A DNA stretch of 64,000 bases from Flagellimonas zhangzhouensis (GTDB lineage: Bacteria > Bacteroidota > Bacteroidia > Flavobacteriales > Flavobacteriaceae). The stretch's first letter is position 1. Each line of letters begins with the position of its first letter. Below, in pieces: positions 56,191 to 64,000 of this stretch. The translations under genes were made by a program, and so were the position numbers. The stretch covers positions 165,452 through 229,451 of the forward strand of contig NZ_FNKI01000003.1 in assembly GCF_900102925.1 (NCBI RefSeq), given 5' to 3'. The notes under the pieces are model-generated. The model was given only the letters and a program-made list of their open reading frames with translations. It searched no databases and was not told the origin of the DNA.

Positions 56191-57351
56191 CTAATTGTTA
56201 AGGTATTTCCCCTTCTTACTCCCCTCATATATTTGATAGCACACGAGTCTGGCTTCCAACTTTCCATTATATGTTTTAATTTTTCGACTCGGCTTAAGAC
56301 CTACATATTTTAAAGCCTCTAAATTTGAGGTGATCATCCACGCATCTGTACCAGGATAATTTTGTTTCAGGGTATCACCAATTTTACCATAAAATTCTTC
56401 AATCTCAATAGGTAAACGTTCCCCATATGGAGGATTGAAAACCATGTGCAGCTTTCCTTCAACAGGTTTCTCAGTTCTGAAGAAATCTTTACGTTCCACC
56501 GAAATGTATTCCGAAAGATTGGCATGTTCCACATTTTCTTGAGTTTTCCGAACTGCTGAAGGTGCTTTATCCCATCCAATAATTTTATGATGAAACTCAC
56601 GTACCTTTTTTAAACTTACGTCTACAATTTTATCGTATAGCTCGGCATCAAATTCTTTCCAATGCATAAAAGCATAAGATTCACGATTTATGTTTGCTGG
56701 AATATTACAGGCAATCATAGCTGCTTCCACCAAAAAGGTACCACTCCCGCACATGGGATCCAAATAATCCGTCTGACCATCCCATCCACTATGCAGCAAC
56801 AATCCAGCTGCCAATACTTCATTGATCGGCGCGATATTCGTTAAAATCCGATACCCCCTTTGGTGCAGCGAATTCCCAGAACTGTCCAATGAAACTGTAC
56901 AGGTATTTTTATATATATGGATGTTTATGCGAATATCTGGGTCATGCGTTTTTACATTGGGCCTTTCGCGAACCACATACCTGAACTTGTCTACAATAGC
57001 ATCTTTTGCCTTTAAAGACACAAACATTGAATTATCAAAAACAGGAGAATTCACCACGCTGTCAATAGCAAAGGTTTTCTCCACATCAAAAATAGCAGGC
57101 CAATCCAAATCATAAATATGTTTGTAAAGGTCCTTCTCGTTAAATACTTTAAATGTTTTGATCGGCTTAAATACCTTTAATGCAGTTCTTAGGCACAAGT
57201 TTGCCTTGTACATAAAGCCCAAATCTCCTTCAAAAGATACATTTCTAACGCCTTCCTCCACATGACCAGCGCCCAAATTACGAAGCTCTTTAGCCAAAAT
57301 TGGCTCGAATCCGTATAGGGTTTTGGCCATCATCTTAAAATTTCCTGCCAT
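56191..57351 (-). CDS. THUMP-domain rRNA methyltransferase (RlmL/YpsC-like)
   Basis: 386 residues. A THUMP domain (about 1-155; KTLYGFEPILAKELRNLGA start) precedes a Rossmann-fold methyltransferase with DPMCGSGTFLVEAAMIACNIPANINR (SAM site) and MVFNPPYGERLP (NPPY catalytic motif for N2/N6 methylation). The protein corresponds to the N-terminal half of E. coli RlmL, which methylates N2 of G2445 in 23S rRNA; the RlmK half is absent. The promoter is part of the palindrome at 57372-57390. Confidence 0.9.
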   Translation of the reverse strand: MAGNFKMMAKTLYGFEPILAKELRNLGAGHVEEGVRNVSFEGDLGFMYKANLCLRTALKVFKPIKTFKVFNEKDLYKHIYDLDWPAIFDVEKTFAIDSVVNSPVFDNSMFVSLKAKDAIVDKFRYVVRERPNVKTHDPDIRINIHIYKNTCTVSLDSSGNSLHQRGYRILTNIAPINEVLAAGLLLHSGWDGQTDYLDPMCGSGTFLVEAAMIACNIPANINRESYAFMHWKEFDAELYDKIVDVSLKKVREFHHKIIGWDKAPSAVRKTQENVEHANLSEYISVERKDFFRTEKPVEGKLHMVFNPPYGERLPIEIEEFYGKIGDTLKQNYPGTDAWMITSNLEALKYVGLKPSRKIKTYNGKLEARLVCYQIYEGSKKGKYLNN

Positions 57352-57371
57352 GTTGGTGTAATTTCTTTCGA

Positions 57372-57390
57372 CAAAAATAGACTATTTTTG
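57372..57390. promoter_or_regulatory. Palindromic divergent promoter boxes
   Basis: CAAAAATAGACTATTTTTG is a perfect inverted repeat of two TATTTTTG boxes (each TANNTTTG) around a three-base centre. Each box points outward, one to the THUMP methyltransferase gene (ATG 57351) and one to the ZIP gene (ATG 57408). The boxes are so close that the two polymerases cannot bind at once. Confidence 0.6.
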
Positions 57391-57407
57391 CTCCCTTGAT
57401 TTGAAGC

Positions 57408-58094
57408 ATGAATTTTCCTTCCAGTGTTATTTATATCATTCCCATTTTGGCCGTTTGGTCAGGTTTTGCATTTGTCTGGTTTACAAAACCCAATCATACT
57501 GATAATATAAAATTACTATTGGCTTTTAGTGGTGCATTTTTATTGTCCTTGACTTTTTTCGAACTTCTACCCGATGTTTATGAAGGACACGATCCAAAAA
57601 AAATTGCACTATATATTTTAGGTGGAATTTTGCTACAGGTGTTTTTGGAGTTCTTTTCCAAAGGTGCAGAACACGGACACATGCATGTTCATTTGGAGGA
57701 AAACAAATTCCCAACACTGCTGTTTTTAAGTTTATGCATTCATGCCTTGGTTGAAGGCGTTCCCATTCATGAAAATGATTCTATTCTTTATGCCATCATC
57801 ATTCATAAAATTCCAATAGCTATTATATTGAGTATCTTTTTGATCAATTCAACGCTAAAGTTTAGCACAACCCTATTATTTATCGGATTATTTTCTTTGA
57901 TGACTCCTTTAGGAAGTTATTTTTCTACAACCCCTCTACTTACCGATTATGGATATTTACTTACGTCCATATCTATTGGGGTATTCTTTCATATTTCTAC
58001 AATTATCCTATTTGAAAGTGCCCAAGGGCATGCATTTAACCTGCGCAAATTGGTAGTGATTATTCTTGGAATCGGGATTGCTTATTTGGTATAG
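57408..58094 (+). CDS. ZIP family divalent metal transporter
   Basis: 228 residues with eight predicted helices. The central helices carry the ZIP signature: HALVEGVPIHEN (HXXXE) and IIIHKIPIAIILS. The loop before it is His-rich (EHGHMHVHLEE), a likely metal-binding segment. It should import zinc, or iron and manganese, across the cytoplasmic membrane. It shares the palindromic promoter region with the THUMP methyltransferase gene. No Fur/Zur box can be shown. Confidence 0.9.
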   Translation: MNFPSSVIYIIPILAVWSGFAFVWFTKPNHTDNIKLLLAFSGAFLLSLTFFELLPDVYEGHDPKKIALYILGGILLQVFLEFFSKGAEHGHMHVHLEENKFPTLLFLSLCIHALVEGVPIHENDSILYAIIIHKIPIAIILSIFLINSTLKFSTTLLFIGLFSLMTPLGSYFSTTPLLTDYGYLLTSISIGVFFHISTIILFESAQGHAFNLRKLVVIILGIGIAYLV

Positions 58095-58238
58095 CAAATA
58101 ATCTTTCATACCCATCTAATATACCTATTTACGTTAAAGAGCAACAAATGCATTTTAACGAATTTTCTTACTTTTAAAAAGGTGCTTATTATTTTTCTTG
58201 GAAAAAATAATAGATTTAAGTGCACATAAATTGTAATA

Positions 58239-60422
58239 ATGAATACTAACAAACTAAACTATCTTCTCCTTTTTTCAATTTTTATTTTATTTTCCTGCTC
58301 CTCAGACTCCGAAGATCCAACTCCCTCTCCTGATACAATAGCTCCAGAATTGGAATTTAGTATTCCAGGTAGTTCATCTGGTTCTTCAGGTTCAGAAACT
58401 CCTATAGTAAGCAACCAACTTGTGGTTGAAATCAATGCGGAGGATGCAGGTGGTATTGATAAAGTTGAAGCATTTCTAAACAATGAAAAAGTTGGGGAAG
58501 ACACTACGGCTCCCTATCAGATTACCATCGATGTATCCGGTTACACCTCAAAAAACTCGCTAACCAATAAATTTACTGATTACACCCTAAGAATTACAGT
58601 TACCGATACTTCTGGAAACGAAACATCTGAAGAACAAATAATACATATAGACAACGAAATACCTGTTATTTCCGAAGTTTCACTATCCGATGGACAAATT
58701 ATCGGCGGAGATTCCAACCAGGTTACATTTAATGTAAGTGACAATGAAGGGTTAATGTCAATAAAAACATATCTAAATGAGACATTGTTAGAAGAAATTA
58801 CAGAAGATATTTTCGAGGTTAACTTAAGTACATTAGCACTTGTAGATGGTGAAAACACTTTTAAAATAGAGGCTGTTGATTTGGCTGAAAATACAGCCAA
58901 TTACGAGGTTGCGTTTATTTCCGACAATACAGGACCTGCAATTAGCCTAGCGGTAACTTTTGAAAAACTTTATGACCCCACCACAATTGAACCTGATGTT
59001 TCTGACCAATTTTCCGAGGTAAAATCCGTCGAATTCTTAATTGGAAATGAAAGTTTGGCACTTTTGGAAAATGAAGCTAATCCATCTTATTTACTCATTC
59101 CTGATAATATTGATACTGGTGTGAATACCTTAACTATAAAATCATTGGATAATTTGTCTAACGAATCCGTTTTAGAAATCCCGCTGAGCATAGAAAGAAA
59201 ACTGATAACAATCAACATACCAGAAGATAGATTACACCCCGCGATTGTAGTTCCTATCGTATTTATATCAAAAATGGATGGGTCTATGGTAACTTATCAG
59301 GAAATATTAAGGGACGACAGAGAGATAGTATTAAGTACGCCTGAAGAGTTTACAGATACCGATGAGTTTATGTTAACTTTTTTTCTTCAAGACAATAGTG
59401 GCACCAGCGGTATTTCAACACATCAAAACTTGACTCGAAGTACACCTGGTGTCATTAATTTACCGTCACCAAAAAGATTGATGGCAGATAACAGTTATGA
59501 AATTCCTGCGATTAATTTTTTAAGTACGGATAGCACGCATGGCACTGGAGGCGAATATCTTGTTTCTACAGCTGAATACCATAGCTATCTTAATACAACA
59601 GAGGGTAATTTCAGTATCTCCTCTTCTGCAGTTGAAAGCACAACCAATAGGTACGATTCATTTTACCTTTATAAAAATAATGGCGGCTATTCCTATAGGT
59701 TTATTGATAACCCTGTTGACAACAATTTTGTATTGGATGCGAACGATTTTATAAATGACGGCGTGGAAACACAAAGTTTTACAGTAAATTCAACTGAAGC
59801 CCTTTTTGACCAAATTTCCAATCTAATTATTTATGGTTATCAATCTCAAAATGATTTCCAGAATAAACTTTCACATCAAATCTACCATTCATCCTTCGCT
59901 GCACATACAGGTACTAACGTGAGCTACCAATTAAATACTGGTTTTGACAATTACCAGCATTTTCTCCTATTTGGCAAATATTACACCTATAGAAATGGTC
60001 CTCCGATTGACAATTATTCCATACCCGATTTATCTTTTACGTATTCAAAAAACAACAATATTGTTGATTTGAACATTCAAGGAGAAAATCATGTTGTAGG
60101 AAGAATGCAATGTATTGATTTTGACAATTTAAACTACGATTGGTATATCACATTTAATAGTGAGTCCACAACCAGTGTAGTTCTGCCAGAATTTCCAGAC
60201 GTTATTGACCATTATGTAAATCAAGCACAACAGGATGGCAATATTAAAATAGAATCAATTGAACTGCTTTCGTATGAATCCATTTTCAGTTATGACGAAT
60301 ATGTAGAACAAGTAGTCAAAGACCAAAAAAATGTATTGGATGTTACCGATTGGTACCAACTAATCTTTGAATCAAGAACTGGTAACTTTAATCTCCCAAA
60401 CAAAGAATTCATTTTTCAATAG
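58239..60422 (+). CDS. Ig-like repeat lipoprotein, first of a tandem pair
   Basis: 727 residues. Lipoprotein signal LLFSIFILFSC (lipid Cys20) followed by SSDSEDP. Three Ig-like (bacterial Big-type) modules at about 32-130, 133-228 and 229-320, with repeated landmarks NNEKVGEDTTAPYQITID, IDNEIPVIS and DNTGP. The remaining 400 residues have no recognised domain. SSDSEDP after the Cys resembles the acidic signal that directs Bacteroidota lipoproteins to the cell surface. It is paired with a full-length paralogue at 60493. The 144-base upstream gap has a possible box TAGATTTA at 58211-58218. Confidence 0.85.
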   Translation: MNTNKLNYLLLFSIFILFSCSSDSEDPTPSPDTIAPELEFSIPGSSSGSSGSETPIVSNQLVVEINAEDAGGIDKVEAFLNNEKVGEDTTAPYQITIDVSGYTSKNSLTNKFTDYTLRITVTDTSGNETSEEQIIHIDNEIPVISEVSLSDGQIIGGDSNQVTFNVSDNEGLMSIKTYLNETLLEEITEDIFEVNLSTLALVDGENTFKIEAVDLAENTANYEVAFISDNTGPAISLAVTFEKLYDPTTIEPDVSDQFSEVKSVEFLIGNESLALLENEANPSYLLIPDNIDTGVNTLTIKSLDNLSNESVLEIPLSIERKLITINIPEDRLHPAIVVPIVFISKMDGSMVTYQEILRDDREIVLSTPEEFTDTDEFMLTFFLQDNSGTSGISTHQNLTRSTPGVINLPSPKRLMADNSYEIPAINFLSTDSTHGTGGEYLVSTAEYHSYLNTTEGNFSISSSAVESTTNRYDSFYLYKNNGGYSYRFIDNPVDNNFVLDANDFINDGVETQSFTVNSTEALFDQISNLIIYGYQSQNDFQNKLSHQIYHSSFAAHTGTNVSYQLNTGFDNYQHFLLFGKYYTYRNGPPIDNYSIPDLSFTYSKNNNIVDLNIQGENHVVGRMQCIDFDNLNYDWYITFNSESTTSVVLPEFPDVIDHYVNQAQQDGNIKIESIELLSYESIFSYDEYVEQVVKDQKNVLDVTDWYQLIFESRTGNFNLPNKEFIFQ

Positions 60423-60492
60423 GGCCTTTGATGATTTTCTCAAAATCAATTAAATATCATTCTCTTATACTCTCCTATCCAAAATAAGTATT

Positions 60493-62730
60493 ATGAATCC
60501 ATTTAGATCATTATTTCCAGCAATATTCTCTATTTTAATTTTATTTTCTTGTTCTTCAGACTCAGAAGACCCTAACTTAGAACCTGATACATTATCGCCC
60601 ACGGTAGATTTTACAATTGCAGGCATACCCAATCCCGACGATTCCCAAACAGTTGTGGTGAGCAGTCAAATCCAAGTTAATATCAATGCCGCGGATGAAA
60701 GAGGTATTGCTAAAGTAGAGGCTTTCATAAATAATGAAAAAGTTGGTGAGGATACCACAGCTCCCTACCAAATTACTATTGATATTTCCAACTTTGCCTC
60801 CAAAACAAATGAAACATTAAAATTCAAGGATTATGTTCTTAAAATTTTAGTAACCGATACCTCTGGTAATGAAAGCTCAAAAGAACAAGTAATTCATATT
60901 GATAATGAAATACCTGTTATTTCCAATGTTTCCATTTCGGAGAATGATATTATTGGGGGTGACATAAACGAGATAACCTTTGAAATTGAAGAAAACGAAA
61001 GTTTAAACCCCATTGAAATATATATAAACAATCTATTGTACCAAGAACTTGAAGCGGACAGTTTTAATTTCAATTTACAAACATCAGAACTGGCAGATGG
61101 GTCAAATATATTAAAGATTGTTGCCAGGGACTTAGCAGATAACATCGCACTTTATGAAGTCGCTTTTATATCAGACAACACAGGTCCTGAAATAGCTATT
61201 GAAAATTTATCTGATGACCAGATAATTGATGGGACAATTACCATAGCGCCTAATCTTACAGATGAATATTCCGAACTGTTTTCGCTTTCCATAGAAATTG
61301 ATGATCAAGCACTTTTGGCGGTTGAAAATCCAGAAAATGAAGCTTATGTTTTTAATTCTTCACAATTTCTTACTGGCCCTGGCACATTCAAAATCATAGC
61401 TAAAGATGTTTTATTAAATACAACAGAAGTTGAAATACCAATAACCATTCTAAGGCGACTGCTTGAAGTAAACGTTCCTGCAAACTATTTTTACAGTGAG
61501 CTAGAAGTACTGTTTTTTCTTTCTAAATTGGATGGTACCCTTTTGGATGAGGCAATGGTTTCGCAGGATGAACAACAAATAGTTTTTAGAACTGCCTTGG
61601 ATTTAGAACCTGAGGAAAAAATGATGTTAACCTTCGCCTTGAACAGTCCTAGTCCCAGTAATGATTTCGTAAGATTTTATTCCATTTCGGATATTAACAT
61701 CAATATTCTTCCCATAATCAACCTAGACTATAAACCGATATTGGATCACAGCTATCAATATTATGAAGCCAGTGGTTTTACAACGGATGACAGGCATGCG
61801 GTAAGGGCTGCAAGTACCAAATATCAAGGTAATTTGGTTTGGGATGATCCAAATAAATTCCAATTCTATAATATGGATTGTTCAACATGTCCCCCATACG
61901 AAATGGAGAAATACTATTTTATGTTAAGAGAGTCTGATACACAATCTTATCAATATGCATGGATACCGGCTCCGATTGATGCTAATACCATTTTAGAAAA
62001 ACAAAACTTTACAACAGAGGGCATCGAACAAAGGTTCATACAGGCATACAACCTCCCATCAAGTAATTACCAAATAAATTTACAAATATTAGGTTACTTA
62101 AATGATGAAGAATTTACAGGTGATTATTATCATCTAATGGATGAAAATTTAATAAGTTATTGGGAAGTTGAACCCAATGGCATTGGATATAATTACAATG
62201 GTGAATTTGAATCCTATAGCACCAAAATAAAACTACGCAATTATCAACCCTCAACTCAAGGTTACCAACTTACAAGTTTTGGATCAGTAATCGAGTCATT
62301 CACTGTTCCAGACTGGACAGTTGATTGGGTTGAAATCGATAGAGCAATTACTATAAACAAATCAAGCACAGGTGATATATTAGGGAAAGTTGAACTTGGA
62401 ATAGATAATCATGGAGATGAAAATTTTGTTCCCTACGATTGGAACATAATTTTCAACAGCGCTGAAACAAGTTCGGTGAAACTTCCAGAATTACCTGAGA
62501 CGATAAAATCTTGGGATTTTTATTCCGACTTTGTGGAAAAACCCCTCTTCATTCAGCAAGTGGATATCAAAAAATATGAAGGAATATCTGATTATGACGA
62601 CTACTTACAAAAAGTGATAAAAGATAACAAATCCCCTCATTTGGCATCCCCTAGAATAGAAAGTGTATACAATAGAAATCCATTGGCTATCAGCGAATCC
62701 TTTGATTACTATTATTGGCTATTTGATTAG
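60493..62730 (+). CDS. Ig-like repeat lipoprotein, second of a tandem pair
   Basis: 745 residues and collinear with its neighbour. ILILFSCSSDSEDP (lipid Cys20), then three Ig-like modules sharing NNEKVGEDTTAPYQITID, EIPVISNVSI and YEVAFISDNTGPE with the first copy. The C-terminal 400 residues are clearly related but diverged; both copies end with a SSVKLPE/TSVVLPE block followed by DY-YLQKVIKD or DEYVEQVVKD. A CSTCPP segment is present only here. Surface lipoprotein of unknown role, probably adhesion or glycan binding by analogy with other Ig-like proteins. It starts 70 bases after the first copy, so they may share a transcript. Confidence 0.85.
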   Translation: MNPFRSLFPAIFSILILFSCSSDSEDPNLEPDTLSPTVDFTIAGIPNPDDSQTVVVSSQIQVNINAADERGIAKVEAFINNEKVGEDTTAPYQITIDISNFASKTNETLKFKDYVLKILVTDTSGNESSKEQVIHIDNEIPVISNVSISENDIIGGDINEITFEIEENESLNPIEIYINNLLYQELEADSFNFNLQTSELADGSNILKIVARDLADNIALYEVAFISDNTGPEIAIENLSDDQIIDGTITIAPNLTDEYSELFSLSIEIDDQALLAVENPENEAYVFNSSQFLTGPGTFKIIAKDVLLNTTEVEIPITILRRLLEVNVPANYFYSELEVLFFLSKLDGTLLDEAMVSQDEQQIVFRTALDLEPEEKMMLTFALNSPSPSNDFVRFYSISDININILPIINLDYKPILDHSYQYYEASGFTTDDRHAVRAASTKYQGNLVWDDPNKFQFYNMDCSTCPPYEMEKYYFMLRESDTQSYQYAWIPAPIDANTILEKQNFTTEGIEQRFIQAYNLPSSNYQINLQILGYLNDEEFTGDYYHLMDENLISYWEVEPNGIGYNYNGEFESYSTKIKLRNYQPSTQGYQLTSFGSVIESFTVPDWTVDWVEIDRAITINKSSTGDILGKVELGIDNHGDENFVPYDWNIIFNSAETSSVKLPELPETIKSWDFYSDFVEKPLFIQQVDIKKYEGISDYDDYLQKVIKDNKSPHLASPRIESVYNRNPLAISESFDYYYWLFD

Positions 62731-62751
62731 AGCAACAATTATTAAAATAAT

Positions 62752-63387
62752 TTAATTTAAAATTTCAAGGACCAAAAGCCAATGGCTTATTGCTCCACCA
62801 AGCACAAAAAAATGCCATATAAGATGATTATATGGTATTTTTTTAATCGCATAGAATAATATTCCAATGGTATAAAAAGCACCGCCCAGCGAAAGATAAA
62901 ATAGTCCAGATGCCGACATATGACTCAATAAATAGGGTAAATCAATTACAATAAGCCAACCCATTACACCATAGAGCACCAAGGAAAAAGCTTCGAACTT
63001 ACCTGTAAAGAAAATCTTGAGTATCGTACCAAACAATGCAATCCCCCAAACAGCATAAAATAACAGCCATCCTTTTGATGGTAACAAAACGGTTAAACAA
63101 ACAGGTGTATAAGTGCCCGCAATAAGGTAATAAATACTGATGTGATCTAAAATTCGTAGCTTTTTCTTCCATCTTGGATTCTCTACTGCGTGATATACAG
63201 TAGATGCAGCAAACAAAACAATTAAAGAAATGGAATAAACTAAAACACTTTTTTTTAAATAGGGAATAGTGTGTAATTCATTTTGAAAAAGGAAGAATGC
63301 TCCTATTATGGCTAAAAGTATTCCTAATGCATGGGAATAAGCGTTTAGTTTTTCCTCAAGAAGTACTGGTTGTGTTTGTGTATTCAA
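62752..63387 (-). CDS. trhA: Hemolysin III / PAQR family membrane protein
   Basis: 211 residues with seven predicted helices. KLNAYSHALGILLAIIGAFFL is the start of the family, followed by STVYHAV (conserved S...H), DHISIYYLIAGTYTPVCL and an HLIWHFFVLGGAISHW-type C-terminal motif, the metal-site residues of PAQR proteins. These proteins regulate membrane fluidity in E. coli (TrhA); true haemolysis has been claimed only for a Bacillus protein. The start codon is a TTG at 63387; no in-frame ATG exists in the N-terminal region and a promoter box lies just upstream. Confidence 0.88.
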   Translation of the reverse strand: MNTQTQPVLLEEKLNAYSHALGILLAIIGAFFLFQNELHTIPYLKKSVLVYSISLIVLFAASTVYHAVENPRWKKKLRILDHISIYYLIAGTYTPVCLTVLLPSKGWLLFYAVWGIALFGTILKIFFTGKFEAFSLVLYGVMGWLIVIDLPYLLSHMSASGLFYLSLGGAFYTIGILFYAIKKIPYNHLIWHFFVLGGAISHWLLVLEILN

Positions 63388-63415
63388 TGCTATAGCAATT
63401 TGGGTAACATCATTG

Positions 63416-63423
63416 CAAAGATA
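63416..63423 (-). promoter_or_regulatory. -7 box of the hemolysin III-like gene
   Basis: TATCTTTG on the minus strand is a perfect TANNTTTG. It lies 28 bases before the TTG start at 63387 and supports that start. Confidence 0.5.
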
Positions 63424-63438
63424 CCATCAAAAAACAAA

Positions 63439-63466
63439 AAAGCCCGATACGATGTGTATCGGGCTT
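63439..63466 (-). terminator. Terminator of the rRNA operon
   Basis: AAAGCCCGATAC and GTATCGGGCTTT form a perfect stem with a five-base loop just behind the 5S gene; on the minus strand a T run follows. It is the end of the rRNA operon read right to left. Confidence 0.93.
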
Positions 63467-63471
63467 TGAGG

Positions 63472-63580
63472 AAGGCGGCGACCTACTCTCCCACCTGGTG
63501 TGGCAGTACCATCGGCGCAAACGGGCTTAACTTCCCTGTTCGGAATGGAAAGGGGTGGGCCCCGTCGCCATGGCCACCTA
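63472..63580 (-). rRNA. rrf: 5S ribosomal RNA
   Basis: On the minus strand the sequence starts near TAGGTGGCCATGGCG, continues with CCATTCCGAACAGGGAAGTTAAGCCC and GCGCCGATGGTACTG, and ends GGGAGAGTAGGTCGCCGCC. These are the conserved loops and helix ends of bacterial 5S rRNA. The two ends (AGGTGGC and GCCGCCT) pair as helix I. Length about 109 bases; exact ends are uncertain by two or three bases. Confidence 0.97.
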
Positions 63581-63638
63581 GATCTTCAATATTTTAATTA
63601 CGGTTACTGAGCGTAGCCGAAGTATGACATAATTTGGG

Positions 63639-63656
63639 ACGGATGCGTGCATCCGT
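63639..63656. repeat. Hairpin in the 23S-5S spacer
   Basis: ACGGATGC and GCATCCGT form a perfect eight-base stem with a two-base loop in the 130-base spacer between 23S and 5S. It may be a processing or transcription-stabilising structure. Confidence 0.5.
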
Positions 63657-63711
63657 AAAGAAGAGTCAACGAAGTATGTTGTTTTTTATAAAGAACCTGC
63701 GAGAGGGCTGC

Positions 63712-64000
63712 GCAAGCTTACGGGCAATTAGTACCGCTCGGCTACATGCATCGCTGCACTTCCACCTACGGCCTATCGACGTGGTCATCTCCCACGGCCC
63801 TTTAAAGAGATCTCATCTTGTGGCGGGTTTCGCGCTTATATGCCTTCAGCGCTTATCCCATCCCGACTTAGCTACCCGGCGATGCCCCTGGCGGGACAAC
63901 CGGCGCACCAGTGGTCGGTCCAACCCGGTCCTCTCGTACTAGGGTCAGGTCCACTCAAATCTCTAACGCCCGCAGTAGATAGAGACCGAACTGTCTCACG
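63712..64000 (-). rRNA. rrl: 23S ribosomal RNA, 3' end
   Basis: The gene runs in from the right edge; only about the last 290 bases are present, on the minus strand. They contain the sarcin-ricin loop (AGTACGAGAGGACC), GTGAGACAGTTCGGTCTCTA near the edge and the terminal GGTACTAAT. The rest of the operon (16S, tRNAs, most of 23S) lies outside. The exact 3' end is estimated by comparison with the E. coli end and may be off by several bases. Confidence 0.96.

Noticed and set aside
62752..63387. Haemolysin III as a real toxin
   Set aside because: The family is PAQR/TrhA, a seven-helix membrane protein linked to membrane state; haemolysis is not a general property.
63634..63942. Open frame of 102 codons at the right end
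   Set aside because: It lies over the 23S rRNA 3' end and the spacer; the nucleotide sequence is rRNA.

Overview
The window comes from a member of the Bacteroidota, very probably a marine Flavobacteriaceae species (genus not determinable from the sequence). The evidence is the low-to-moderate G+C content, many genes with a TANNTTTG -7 promoter box instead of TATAAT, the near absence of purine-rich ribosome-binding sites, lipoprotein signals of the type SCS-D/E, and flavobacterial families (DUF6090, DUF6452, DUF6048, BshC, LysM plus ligand-binding fusion beside guaA, FAS1 lipoprotein). It looks like core chromosome. No phage, insertion sequence, CRISPR array or tRNA gene was seen.

Layout. 1-2973: end of one msrB, a complete second msrB, a DinB-type protein, lpdA and a small membrane protein. 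2965-6145: aroQ, two small beta-barrel proteins, xerD and an envelope protein. 6220-9056: type II NADH dehydrogenase, divergent from a secreted M20 amidohydrolase. 9130-13265: ECF sigma factor with a membrane partner, PlsC-like acyltransferase, a NUDIX hydrolase and a lipoprotein cyclophilin whose start codons overlap head to head, and a dienelactone hydrolase. 13233-16407: DoxX plus outer-membrane protein, TRIC-type channel, RDD protein. 16442-22532: a tightly overlapping six-gene operon (SpoIIM, membrane protein, DUF4129, DUF4350, MoxR, DUF58). 22525-25218: mnmA, nitronate monooxygenase and a small exported protein. 25417-31435: FAS1 lipoprotein, yidC, pyrG, DUF3820. 31479-35231: two Tat-exported sugar-isomerase-like proteins, an aldo/keto reductase, DUF6090. 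35269-39875: guaA, LysM/ligand-binding fusion, OsmC, DUF922. 40086-44559: pgmB, a membrane TPR/HTH regulator and a lipoprotein with an aerolysin-like C-terminal half. 44767-52768: bshC, M14 carboxypeptidase, an envelope protein, a Tat-exported LD-carboxypeptidase, rocD. 52992-58094: rlmD, DUF6452, DUF6048, VOC protein, THUMP methyltransferase, ZIP transporter. 58239-62730: tandem paralogous Ig-like lipoproteins. 62752-64000: hemolysin III-like protein and the 3' end of an rRNA operon (23S, 5S) on the minus strand.

Most genes are housekeeping or cell-envelope genes. The most unusual item is the lipoprotein at 42910-44559, whose C-terminal region has the Ser/Thr-rich alternating strands and VPPGT turn expected of aerolysin/ETX-type beta-pore proteins. 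Other points of interest are several genes whose promoter box ends 3-5 bases before the ATG (likely leaderless mRNAs), a palindrome forming two divergent -7 boxes, the CATG shared by two divergent start codons, and tandem Ig-like lipoproteins. For eleven genes I moved the start from an upstream TTG, or from an upstream in-frame ATG, to a later ATG because of promoter position, signal peptide, stop/start overlap or family length.
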